Shown: one piece after another, positions 55,148 through 64,000 of the stretch
Numbering within the stretch: the first letter of the stretch is position 1
Layout: every line of letters starts with the position of its first letter
Assembly (NCBI GenBank): GCA_011799875.1
Contig: CM022301.1
Span: 328,308,929 to 328,372,928 of the forward strand
DNA: 64,000 nucleotides
DNA from: Thinopyrum elongatum
Lineage: Eukaryota > Streptophyta > Magnoliopsida > Poales > Poaceae
Reading direction: 5' to 3'
Notes under the pieces: model-generated
Told to the model about the DNA's origin: nothing
The model's input: the letters and a program-made list of their open reading frames with translations, nothing else
The model's database searches: none
Made by a program: the position numbers and the translations under genes

Positions 55148-55749
55148 CGACTGCCTGTAGGAACCCCCTTTCCAACTCCTTGGCCGAAGTTGAGTCTAGA
55201 AACCGGAAAACTGTTTTACTAACTTGGTTGTGTGGCTTACGGGCCCACGTCGCCAATTGGGAGGTATTAGTATCTTTTATTCCTCACCTTTACTCTGGGA
55301 CTCTGACCTCTCTTCTATTCGGGTTAAATGATTTTACTAACTCCAGCATTAGGCTCTCGTGCTCACATCCACCCGGAGTTCTGAAATATTCCCCCCTTGC
55401 TTCAAGATTGTGGGCCAGGTTCTGCTTACAGGATCCTTTTATCGAGGGCACCCTGTGTTGTCACGTGCAGATTCCTCGCTCCAACAGTTTTCTCCGACGT
55501 GGATCTAGCCTTTGCTATGTCCCGTTGTGTACTCCCATATCGCGTGCCTGCGCGCCGCCTAGATGTCTAGCCTTTCCCTTTTCAACTGTCGTAATGCCGG
55601 ATGCTAACCGAGGCTATGTGTGGCTTTGAATGTCTGGTGCGAATATGATGAAGTATCTATTGCACTTCCTTCTGTTGTGCGTGTTACTTCATAGATAATT
55701 CCATACACCTGCAAGTTACTAGCTAAATTGCCCCTGTTGATTTGGCAGG

Positions 55750-57129
55750 ATGGCTGACGATCCTCCACCTCCACCCTATATTGCCGCAATGATGCAGCAG
55801 TTTGAATTGAACCGTCAGCTCAACGAGAGTCTGGTAAGACGTTTGGAACGCAATGAGGCTCGTCAGGAGCCTGGACCGATCTCGCTGCCAGAATTTGTGC
55901 ACCTCAACCCGTCCGTTTTCCGCAACTCCACCAATCCTATGGATGCTGATGATTGGCTCCGTGACATTGCCTTTCAGTTGAAGTCGGCCAATGTTACCCC
56001 TGACAGTTACGTCACCTATGCGACGTATCTCCTGAGGGGATCAGCTGCTCAATGGTGGGAAAGCCACAGGGCTATGTTGCCTGCAGACACTGTAACCACT
56101 TGGCAGGAATTTCAGTCAGCTTTTTGTGCATGCTACATTCCTCAAGGTCTGATGGACCAGAAGAAACGGGAGTTCCGCAAACTCTCACAGGGCACAATGA
56201 CTGTCGATGGATATCAGAGGAAATTTCTCGAGTTATCCCGCTATGCTGAAGATGACGTCTGCACTGACGCCCGCAAGCAGGATAAATTCCGTGAAGGACT
56301 CCGTACTGACATAAAACTCGCACTTGCAGTCCTTGACTGCACAGACTTCGCAACGCTTGTCAGCAAATCTTTCCAAATTGAAACAGCTCTGACTGAATGC
56401 CAGGAGTCGCTCAAGCGCACTCATGAAGCTGGCTCATCCTCGGGTCAGCCTGTTCAGAAACGTCGAGACTGGATCCCACACAATGTTCATCACCGACCTG
56501 CTCCAACACCAAGGCCGTCATATGTTGCACCTCGTCTGCCTTCACCGTCGAGACAGTTATCGGTTCATGGTGGGCCGCCTGATGCTGTGGCTTTTCATCA
56601 GGTTGCACCACGTCCTTCTTTTGGTTGCAAGAAGAGTTGTCGGAACCGTCGTCTCAGAAACAGTAATGCCAGGCCGCCTGCTATAGTTCGGGTTCATGTC
56701 AATCAAGTCAACATTGAAGAAGCTCGACAGGACCCCAAAATTGTGATGGGCACCCTTCTAGTCAATTCAATCCCAGCTTCAGTCCTTTTTGATTCTGGAG
56801 CATCGCACTCCTTCATGTCCGAAAGTTTTGCGCGAAGCCATGATATACATTTCGAGGAGATGTCCACTCCATTAGTAATCCAGTCACCTGGGGCTAATTG
56901 GCAAACTACCATGGTAAGCCACGGTAACCTCATTGCGATCGGAGGATTGATGTTCCCCGTTTCACTCATTGCTCTCAAGACCTCCAACATAGACATTATT
57001 CTGGGTATGGACTGGTTGAAGCCTCATAAAGCTTTGATTGACTGTGCCACTAAAATAGTCCGCCTCACACACCCTTCTGGCCAGATAGTCAGATACTCAG
57101 CTCGAACAGTTCTGGACGCCGAAGCTTAG
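55750..57129 (+). CDS. E6 gag-protease (copy b)
   Basis: ATG 55750 gives 459 codons. An N-terminal Pro-rich start and helical segment precede the capsid-type gag domain (about residues 50-220: NPMDADDWLRDI, LLRGSAAQWWESHRAMLP, RKFLELSRYAEDDV). After a basic Pro/Ser linker, where a CCHC zinc knuckle is expected, there is only SFGCKKSCRNRRLR, so the knuckle seems lost. The protease follows, with DSGASHSF (Asp about residue 348) and IILGMDWL. Gag packages the RNA and the protease matures the polyprotein. The frame ends in TAG (57127-57129), but the RT part continues in the same frame; the stop probably replaced a CAG codon. Without it gag-pol would be one polyprotein. Confidence 0.92.
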   Translation: MADDPPPPPYIAAMMQQFELNRQLNESLVRRLERNEARQEPGPISLPEFVHLNPSVFRNSTNPMDADDWLRDIAFQLKSANVTPDSYVTYATYLLRGSAAQWWESHRAMLPADTVTTWQEFQSAFCACYIPQGLMDQKKREFRKLSQGTMTVDGYQRKFLELSRYAEDDVCTDARKQDKFREGLRTDIKLALAVLDCTDFATLVSKSFQIETALTECQESLKRTHEAGSSSGQPVQKRRDWIPHNVHHRPAPTPRPSYVAPRLPSPSRQLSVHGGPPDAVAFHQVAPRPSFGCKKSCRNRRLRNSNARPPAIVRVHVNQVNIEEARQDPKIVMGTLLVNSIPASVLFDSGASHSFMSESFARSHDIHFEEMSTPLVIQSPGANWQTTMVSHGNLIAIGGLMFPVSLIALKTSNIDIILGMDWLKPHKALIDCATKIVRLTHPSGQIVRYSARTVLDAEA

Positions 57130-59721
57130 ATTTATGTTCTGAATGCATTGAATGCTTCACCTCTTGAAGGCATCGAGAACGTTCCAGTTGTTCGTGATTT
57201 TCAAGATGTATTTCCAGAAGAACTTCCAGGAATACCCCCTGCTAGAGCTGTCGAATTTGTCATCGACTTGAAACCTAGCACAACCCCTATTGCGAAGCGT
57301 CCTTATAAGATGCCTCCGCACCACCTTCTTGAGCTTAAGGAAGAAATCGACACATCACTTAAGAAAGGTTTCATCCGCCCCAGTTCCTCTGCTTGGGGAG
57401 CACCTTCACTCTTCGTTAAGAAGAAGGATGGAACTAACCGATTGGTTCAGGATTATCGACCAATCAACCAAGCAACAATTCAGAACAAGTATCCGCTTCC
57501 TCGGATCAATGATTTGTATGATCAACTTGTTGGTTCCTTAGTATTCTCTAAGCTTGATTTGAGATTGGGTTATCATCAGATCCGTGTTCGTGAAGAGGAT
57601 ATTCCGAAGACTGCTTTTGTTACTCGCTATGGCTCTTATGAGTACACTGTCATGTCATTTGGCTTAACCAATGCTCCAGCCACATTTTCCCGTCTGATGA
57701 ATTACATCTTCATGGATTACCTCGACAAGTTCGTCGTGGTATATCTAGATGATATTCTGGTTTATTCAAAGAATAAGGAAGAACATGCTGAACACCTCCG
57801 TCTTGTACTGGAAAGGCTCCGAGAACACCAACTGTATGCCAAATATTCTAAATGTGAATTCTGGTTGTCTGAAGTGACATATCTCGGCCATGTGATTTCG
57901 AAAGATGGCATTGCCGTTAACCCAGAACGAGTTCAGGCTATACTTGACTGGACTCCTCCGAAGAACGTCAAGCAAGTGAGAAGTTTTCTCGGTCTTGCAA
58001 GTTATTGCCGTCGTTTTGTCGAGAATTTTTCTAAGATTGCTAAGCCTTTGACTGATCTGCTTCACAAGGGCGTTAAGTTTGAATGGACAGAAAAATGTCA
58101 GGAAAGTTTTCAAACACTCAAAGACAAGCTAACGTCTGCCCCAGTACTTGCTCCTCCAGATTCTCGCAAAGACTTTGTGATCTATTGTGACGCATCCCGT
58201 GAAGGATTAGGCTGTATCCTAATGCAAGAGTGTAAAGTGATTGCTTATGGCTCTCGTCAGTTGCGCCCACATGAAGAGAATTATCCAGTACATGATCTAG
58301 AACTAGCTGCTGTGATCTATGCACTGCAGTTGTGGCGACATTACCTCCTCGGTAATCGTTGCGAGATCTACACGGATCATAAAAGTCTGAAGTACTTGTT
58401 CACTCAGCCATCTCTGAATCTCCGTCAGCAAAGATGGATGGAGACCATTGCGGACTATGACTTGGGTATTTCTTATACCCCTGGCAAGGCTAATGTGATG
58501 GCTGATGCATTGAGCCGCAAATCCTATTGCTGCGAACTTGAGGTTCAGCTACAGCAACCACTTCTGTATGAAGGGCTTCGAAAGCTAAATCTCGAGATAG
58601 TTCCCCAAGGATACTTAAAAACCTTGGTTGTTGAACCAGACCTTGAGAAAGCTGTTAAGAGTGCACAAGCTAAAGATGCTGAAGTTGATCTGATGAAGAA
58701 AGACCTTCACCTTGTAAAGTACAGGGATTTCTCGCTGTCTGAAGATGGAACCTTGTATTTCAGAGACCGCATTGTCGTACCTCGCTTCGAGCTTATGACT
58801 GACAAAGTTATGAAGGAGGCACATGATACCCCGCTGTCTATTCATCCGGGTAGCACCAAGATGTATCGTGATCTCCGTCAAAGGTACTGGTGGTCTAGAA
58901 TGAAGCAAGACATTGCTCGATATGTTGCTGAATGTGATGTGTGTCGACGTGTTAAAGCAGAACATCAGAAGCCTGCTGGAATTCTGCAACCACTTCCTAT
59001 TCCTTTATGGAAATGGGATAAGGTTCAGATGGATTTCGTTACAGGACTTCCCAGGTCACAGAAGGGTCACGATGCTATTCTTGTCGTTGTCGACCAACTC
59101 TCCAAAGTTGCACACTTTCTGCCTGTCAAGGAGACGATCACTGCTAGTCAGTTAGCAGAGTTATATATCTCCAGAATTGTTTCACTCCACGGTATTCCGA
59201 AAGAGATCAGTTCAGACCATGGCAGCATATTCACTGGTCATTTCTGGGAAAGTTTCCAAAAGGCTATGGGAACTCATATCACCTGGAGTTCAGCTTATCA
59301 CCCTCAATCCCAAGGCCAAGTTGAACGAGTTAATCAAGTGCTTGAAGACATGTTGCGAGCTTGTGTTATATCGTTTGGCAAGAAGTGGGAAGAATCTCTT
59401 CCATATGCCGAGTTCTCCTATAACAACAGCTATCAAGCCAGTCTAAAGATGGCCCCCTTTGAAGTTCTCTATGGACGTAAGTGTCGAACCCCTCTGAATT
59501 GGTCAGAAGCTGGGGAACGACCGCTCGTGGGTCCAGATATTATTCAACACGCCGAAGAACAAGTCCGAATTGTCCGGGAAAATCTCAAGGCGGCTCAGGA
59601 CCGCCAGAAGAGCAACTATGATCGCAAACGATGGGGTTTGACTTATCAACCTGGTGATCAAGCTTATCTTTGTGTCACTCCTATGAAAGGCACTCACCGT
59701 TTCGAATCAAGGGCAAGCTAG
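57130..59721 (+). CDS. E6 reverse transcriptase-RNase H-integrase (copy b)
   Basis: Same frame as gag-protease, following the TAG. RT holds [16 protein letters not shown] and the catalytic YLDDILVYS (YLDD at 57742-57753). RNase H has [22 protein letters not shown] and [10 protein letters not shown]. Integrase has an N-terminal zinc-type region ([11 protein letters not shown]...CDVCRR) and a catalytic core with Asp at 59032, Asp at 59215 and Glu at 59323, an exact D,D-35-E spacing; [12 protein letters not shown] surrounds the Glu. These enzymes copy the RNA into DNA and insert it. A one-base loss near 59702 shifts the frame so that this ORF ends at 59721 and is cut off from the chromodomain. 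Confidence 0.95.
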   Translation: MYVLNALNASPLEGIENVPVVRDFQDVFPEELPGIPPARAVEFVIDLKPSTTPIAKRPYKMPPHHLLELKEEIDTSLKKGFIRPSSSAWGAPSLFVKKKDGTNRLVQDYRPINQATIQNKYPLPRINDLYDQLVGSLVFSKLDLRLGYHQIRVREEDIPKTAFVTRYGSYEYTVMSFGLTNAPATFSRLMNYIFMDYLDKFVVVYLDDILVYSKNKEEHAEHLRLVLERLREHQLYAKYSKCEFWLSEVTYLGHVISKDGIAVNPERVQAILDWTPPKNVKQVRSFLGLASYCRRFVENFSKIAKPLTDLLHKGVKFEWTEKCQESFQTLKDKLTSAPVLAPPDSRKDFVIYCDASREGLGCILMQECKVIAYGSRQLRPHEENYPVHDLELAAVIYALQLWRHYLLGNRCEIYTDHKSLKYLFTQPSLNLRQQRWMETIADYDLGISYTPGKANVMADALSRKSYCCELEVQLQQPLLYEGLRKLNLEIVPQGYLKTLVVEPDLEKAVKSAQAKDAEVDLMKKDLHLVKYRDFSLSEDGTLYFRDRIVVPRFELMTDKVMKEAHDTPLSIHPGSTKMYRDLRQRYWWSRMKQDIARYVAECDVCRRVKAEHQKPAGILQPLPIPLWKWDKVQMDFVTGLPRSQKGHDAILVVVDQLSKVAHFLPVKETITASQLAELYISRIVSLHGIPKEISSDHGSIFTGHFWESFQKAMGTHITWSSAYHPQSQGQVERVNQVLEDMLRACVISFGKKWEESLPYAEFSYNNSYQASLKMAPFEVLYGRKCRTPLNWSEAGERPLVGPDIIQHAEEQVRIVRENLKAAQDRQKSNYDRKRWGLTYQPGDQAYLCVTPMKGTHRFESRAS

Positions 59722-60080
59722 CTCCACGCTACATTGGTCCTTTCCGCATTGTTGCAAGACGTGGTCAAGTGGCGTATAAATTGGATTTGCCGCCGCAATT
59801 CTCTCATATCCACGACGTCTTCCATGTGTCGCAACTTCCTAAATGCTTCAAGGAATCTCCGCACCGAGCTGTGGATCACGAGATGCTCGAATTGCATGAT
59901 GATCTTTCATATAAGGAACATCCGATCCGCATTCTCGATGAAGCTGAACGTCGAACCCGTCAGAAGGTTACCAAGTTCCTCAAAGTACAGTGGTTAAATC
60001 ATACTGAAGATGAAGCCACTTGGGAACGCGAGGATAATCTTCGTGCGGAATACCCCGAACTTTTTCCTTCTACTTCTTAA
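59703..60080 (+). CDS. E6 integrase C-terminus with chromodomain (copy b, after frameshift)
   Basis: Frame continuing the integrase: [20 protein letters not shown] is the conserved GPF/Y region of chromovirus integrases, then [11 protein letters not shown]. It ends with a chromodomain-like segment ([39 protein letters not shown]) and a stop after FPSTS. In chromoviruses this domain is thought to steer integration towards marked chromatin. The open frame on paper starts at 59670, but the true junction is the one-base deletion near 59702. Confidence 0.9.
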   Translation, partial: RIKGKLAPRYIGPFRIVARRGQVAYKLDLPPQFSHIHDVFHVSQLPKCFKESPHRAVDHEMLELHDDLSYKEHPIRILDEAERRTRQKVTKFLKVQWLNHTEDEATWEREDNLRAEYPELFPSTS

Positions 60081-60097
60081 TTCTCGGGACGAGAATT
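60079..60097 (+). other. Perfect inverted repeat at the end of E6 pol
   Basis: AATTCTCG-GGA-CGAGAATT, an 8-bp stem with a 3-base loop that begins within the stop codon (TAA 60078-60080), 20 bp before the polypurine tract. It may fold in the RNA. Confidence 0.75.
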
Positions 60098-60103
60098 CTT
60101 GTT

Positions 60104-60116
60104 AGTAGAGGAGATT
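60104..60116 (+). promoter_or_regulatory. E6 polypurine tract
   Basis: AGTAGAGGAGATT abutting TGTAATACCCCC of LTR c. Confidence 0.7.
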
Positions 60117-60605
60117 TGTAATACCCCCAGTGGTTAACTACAGTAATCACCCTTTTTGATTATGCCATGTCATCATGTTTAACAGTGCATGATCATCATT
60201 TGCATCATAATGCATTTCAACTTCTAACTCAAATTCAAATTAAATTAAAATGGAAAATAAAAGTTGTCCAACATAGAAACTAAATTGTTCATTAAATAGC
60301 AAATAAATCAGAGACAATTCTAAAATTGAAACCAACATCATTGGAGTTGGGTAAGTGACTCAAACATCTTCAAACAGCGACTAAAAACAATATTTAATAA
60401 CCATTTATTAAATCTAATTTAAGTATGAAATGATGTTTTGCCCAAACTAATTTTAGGTGTTAGGAAATAAAGCACTGGTATTTATGGACCAGGTCACATG
60501 TTTTACAAAATTCAATTTGAGCCCTAACTATTTACAAAACAGGGGTATGGATAAATAAAAAGAGAAAAGAAAAGAAAAAGGAAAAGCCCCCCCCCCCGGC
60601 CCAAC

Positions 60606-60676
60606 TGGGCCAAGGCCCAGCCGGCCGGCCCACTCCCTCCCTATATGGCCTCCCCCTGGAGGCCAGCAAACCCTAG
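60606..60676 (+). promoter_or_regulatory. Promoter zone of LTR c: site II, TATA, telo-box
   Basis: TGGGCC (60606), GGCCCA (60614 and 60627), TATATGG (60642-60648), AAACCCTAG (60668-60676). Same order and spacing as 32584-32659, although the surrounding sequence is diverged. Confidence 0.5.
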
Positions 60677-63600
60677 CCCACCCCGCACTCTTCCCTCGCT
60701 CCTCTGCTTCCCCCGACCCGATCCAGATCGAGGGGCGGCGACCCCGGCGACCGCGCCGCCCCGCTCCCCGTCGCCGTTCGACGCCACCAAGCCGGCGCCC
60801 CTTCGCCACCTCGTCGGACCGCCAGCCGCCGACGCCTCGCCGCCTCCCCGGAGCCTGCGCTCGCCGCCTCCCTCGTCGCCGTCGCTGCCCTCCCTCGCTG
60901 GACCGCCGAACCCCCGCCGCCTCCTCGTCCTCCCCCTCAACGGCTACCCCGAGCCTCGCCGGCCCCCGAACCCCGGCAACGAATGTGAGCCCCGCCGCCG
61001 CCTCCCTCTCTCTCCCCGTCCCCGTCGCCCGTCCCGGTCGCCGCACTCCGGCCGCGCCCTGGCTCGCCCGCCCACGCCGATGGCCGCGCTCGCTGCGCCA
61101 CTTCGTGCCCCCCCGCGTCCCTCTGTGCTCGCCTCGCTCGCCGCACGCCTCGCCCGCGCAGCCTCGCTGCTGCCGCTGTCTTGCGCCGCCGCCCGCGCTG
61201 CTACTGCTGCTCCGCGTGCTGCTCGCCGCCCGCGCACGCCGCTGCTCGCCAGCTGCCGCCGAGCCCAGCTTGCCGCCTGCGCCCGCGCGCCACTCGGCGT
61301 CGCCTCGCCACTCCCCGCGCCGGCGCGCGCCCGTAGCCGCGTCGCCGCGCGGGTGCGTGTTGACCCGCTCCATTGGCCGGACCTGTCCGGCCCCGAATGG
61401 GCCTGGCCGCGGACGTGTCCGCCCCGGGCCACTGCCATGTGGGGCCTGCCCTGGAATAAAAAAAAAAGAATTAAAAGAAATAGATAATTAATTATATAAT
61501 TAACCTAATTAACTCTGTTTAATTAAACTAACTAATTAATCTGTGATTAACTTAGTTAAACCCTAATTAATCTTAACAGACTGCTGATGTCATGCTGATG
61601 TCATGCTGACGTCATGCTGACGTCAGCAAGACACTGTTTCGGATAATGTTAATTTAAATAATTAATTAAATTCCAGAAATTAATAAAAACTTTAGAAAAT
61701 CATATTAAATAATCCGTAACTCAGATCGAAAAACTTTGTACATGAAAGTTGCTCAGAACGACGAGACGAATCTGAATACGCGGTCCGTTCGCCCGTCACG
61801 CGTCCCTAACTATCCGAACTTGCAACCGTTCCCCTCTTATCCTCTGTCCGATAATTCCAAAGACCCGGGAAATATCGTCAGATATTCTCCCGCTCCGTCT
61901 GTTACGTGTGATGCTGCGTTAGACTACCCCTAGCACCGTGTATCGTATTTGTCATGCTCATGTTTGCTCTATATTTATACTGTTTCCTCCCCCTCTTCTC
62001 TCTCGATAGATCCCGACGCAGCTCCGGAGACCGAAGACAGCATTGACAACCTTGCCCTTGCCGCCGAGCAACCAGGCAAGCCCCTCCCTTGAGCATACCG
62101 ATATCGCCCATTCTAATTTCTCATGCTTGCATTAGAATTACTGCTGCTGCTGCTTTACCTATTCTGATGCATAGCCTGTTCATTGTAACCTGCTGTTGAT
62201 AATTACCTACATATCCTAAACTGTTTAGTCTAGGCTGGGTAGAGACCTATCAGTGACCCCACTTATCCCGACTGCCGCGCTGGATCGTCAGAAGACCCGA
62301 TCAATGGGATTGAAGACCAGGACCCGACACCGCACATCACCCCCCTTAGTTGTAACGACACTGCAGCGTTACTATCGAGTGCTGAGGGTGAAACCTCTTG
62401 TAGCACTTCTGATGTTAACTCTGTAGAGTAGCTATTCGGTCATGGTCATCGAGGGTGATTCCTCCTTCACCGCTTCCGATAACGACGCTGTCGTACAACA
62501 CCTCAAGTGTGGACCCAGTGAGGGTGATTCCCCCTAGTTCACCTTGACGGATACATCGAGTGGGAATTCAATGAGGGTGATACCTCGGATTCCCTGATGT
62601 TATGGACACACGGATACTTGGACTTTACAATGTTACTTGGAAAGGCGGGTCGACCCTGAGGGGTACCCGCGTGTGATGTGAAGGCGGGTTGCCAATGTGG
62701 TGCCCGAGTGGTGAATACGAGGCGCGGCCGGGCATTCTTAACCCTTGCCGCAAGTCCTCGAGACGGGGCGACGGGGTCACATCTTTCGTGAGTCTCTGCT
62801 CGTTACCGCAAGCCCTAGTCCTAACGATTTGGATATTTGATCCGAGCAGGCCTCTGGCCTGATAGCACTAACCATCACGTGGGCATAGTATGGGCGTTCT
62901 GCATCGTATGCATCAGCCGAAAGCTCTGTCAGACGTCCAGTTCAGCACTGCGGCACGGTCGGATCGTGTCGGCCACCCGAGGCGATGCTGGTATCCACCC
63001 TGTGCGCAACGACCCGGAGGGCGAGGGGCGATGGCCAAGACCCCCTTGCGCTTAGGACGTAGACCGGCGGGGACCTCTCTGCTGAGCTGTAGGTAGGGTT
63101 GCGATGTGTCGTTTGGCCGAGGCCGGGCATGACCCAGGAAAGTGTGTCCGGCCGAAGTTAATCGAGCGTGTTGGGTAAGTTGGTGCACCCCTGCAGGGAA
63201 GAACACTTCTATCGATAGCCGGTCCTACGGTAAAGGACACTCGGAGTTGTATCCTGATTGATACAATTTAGAACTGGATACCTGTGATGAGACCTGTATA
63301 TATGGCTCTGGGATTGCTTCTCGCAGGGAGTCGAGAAGGGATCTCAGGACGAGGTTGATGAATGTATGGCTCTGGGATTGCTTTCTCGCAGGGAGTCGAG
63401 AAAGGATCTATGGGTGAGGTTGATATTATTACTGCTACATTATATGGTATTGTTCTACTCTCTTCTACTGCTGCAAGACCGCTGAAGATGCTAGTCTTCG
63501 ATAGGACTAGGCCTTCTCTCTATTCTGGCATTTCTGCAGCCCAGTCCACATATACAGCCTCCCCTTGATAATGTTGCATATGTAGTGTAGATCCTTGCTT

Positions 63601-63766
63601 GCTGAGTACTTTTGAGTACTCACGGTTGCTTTGTTTACCTTTTCTCCCCATATCAGTTTGTCGTGACCAAGATGACGGAGCCCCCTGAGACAGATGCCCC
63701 GACGATCGCTACTACTACTACCCAGAGGATGGATACTACTACGAGTTGACTGACGACCAGGAGTAG
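60645..63766 (+). pseudogene. Three-exon gene-like ORF in LTR c, one stop
   Basis: Exon 1 frame is open from 60645 to 60984 (Pro/Arg-rich; its ATG overlaps the TATA box so is unlikely to be the real start), donor CGAAT|GTGAGC. Exon 2 is 62010-62075 (66 nt, PDAAPETEDSIDNLALAAEQ) after CTCTCGATAG, donor ACCAG|GCAAGC. Exon 3 is 63657-63766 after CATATCAG, in the same phase. It contains DQDDGAP, a TGA, then YYYYPEDGYYYELTDDQE and TAG. The TGA sits where the solo-LTR copy is open and could be a CGA to TGA change. LTRs a and b share it. Protein function unknown; the exon structure is inferred. Confidence 0.4.
61585..61628 (+). promoter_or_regulatory. Four TGAYGTCA units at exact 11-bp spacing
   Basis: TGATGTCATGC at 61585 and 61596, TGACGTCATGC at 61607, TGACGTCAGCA at 61618. 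These are cores for plant bZIP/TGA factors, about one helical turn apart. Confidence 0.6.
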
Positions 63767-64000
63767 GATCGGAGGGTCCCAGGCAGGAGGCCTTCGCCTT
63801 TCGATCGTAGTGTTTTATTTTGCCCCGCCTTTCTAAAGGCCTTTCTATTTCTATTTCATATCTGTACTCAGATATCTGATGCTTCCGCTGACGCTTGTTC
63901 GCAAGCTTATGTATTCGAGCCCTCGAGCCCCTGGCTTGTAATATAAAGCTTGTATGACTTTATTTATGTTTTAGAGTTGTGTTGTGATATCTTCCCGTGA

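Larger units (their letters stand above)
45189..64000 (+). mobile_element. E6: chromodomain gypsy (Tekay-like) complex with three LTR copies
   Basis: LTR a 45189-49168, internal a 49169-52200 (gag to RNase H, then cut), LTR b 52201-55132 (first ~1.1 kb missing), internal b 55133-60116 (gag to chromodomain), LTR c 60117 to the window end (about 75 bp short). Both internals have initiator tRNA-Met primer sites. Domain order gag, protease, RT, RNase H, integrase, chromodomain identifies a chromovirus. It may be a tandem recombinant or an assembly artefact at 52200. Confidence 0.85.
60117..64000 (+). repeat. E6 LTR c (3' LTR, last ~75 bp outside window)
   Basis: TGTAATACCCCCAG start. 60117-60555 is nearly identical to LTR a. 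60556-61625 is a different GC-rich block, closer in its promoter part to the solo LTR at 32091. 61626-64000 is nearly identical to LTR b except for a 24-bp shorter exon-like segment at 62010-62075. Hairpin repeats lie at 62384, 62451, 62520 and 62573. Confidence 0.9.

Overview
The window is intergenic DNA from a large grass genome, most likely wheat, barley or a relative (Triticeae). I found no host gene, rRNA or tRNA gene. Almost every base belongs to nested transposable elements: LTR retrotransposons inserted into one another, plus one CACTA DNA transposon. The lineage call rests on the layered nesting, on LTR starts of types I know from Triticeae, on Athila-like elements primed by tRNA-Asp, and on a chromodomain gypsy element primed by initiator tRNA-Met. 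I do not give database family names because I could not search for them. The labels E0 to E6 below are mine.

Layout. 1-6775: E1, a non-autonomous element present as two tandem internal+LTR units carrying one unclassified ORF. 6808-23523: E0, a short LTR element with about 0.8 kb of internal DNA. It is split next to its 3' LTR by E2 (8064-23033), an Athila-like element with gag, protease and an extra ORF but no reverse transcriptase or integrase. E2's 5' LTR holds a solo LTR (8896-10411, target duplication ATTAC). Its 3' LTR holds a CACTA transposon (18581-22399, target duplication TAC) carrying a broken Ulp1/C48-like protease gene. 23524-24665: unassigned repeat-like DNA with a 42-bp coiled-coil-coding repeat. 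24666-37355: E3, an Athila-like element on the minus strand, whose gag is split by a 3.8-kb solo LTR (32091-35921, target duplication ATATA). 37356-40385: E4, a Tat-like element with an antisense ORF, inserted in E3's 5' LTR. 40386-45188: E5, an Athila-like array on the minus strand, inserted in E4. 45189-64000: E6, a chromodomain gypsy (Tekay-like) complex inserted in E5, with three LTR copies of up to about 4 kb and one nearly complete gag-pol. The right halves of E3, E4, E5 and E6 should lie beyond the window.

How the parts relate. E2, E3 and E5 lack their own polymerase and would need enzymes from an autonomous relative. The E6 unit at 55133-60116 encodes all domains (gag, protease, RT, RNase H, integrase with D,D-35-E, chromodomain) but has one in-frame stop and one frameshift. 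The most unusual signal is inside the E6-type LTR. Three divergent copies share a gene-like plan: site II and telo-box promoter motifs, a GC-rich first exon, a GTGAG donor, an acidic second exon whose length stays a multiple of three, and a tyrosine-rich last exon. The reading frame joins in phase, intact in one copy and with a single stop in the others. A separate caution is that 46.3-52.2 kb carries many small deletions and ends in an abrupt junction, so it may be an assembly fault.
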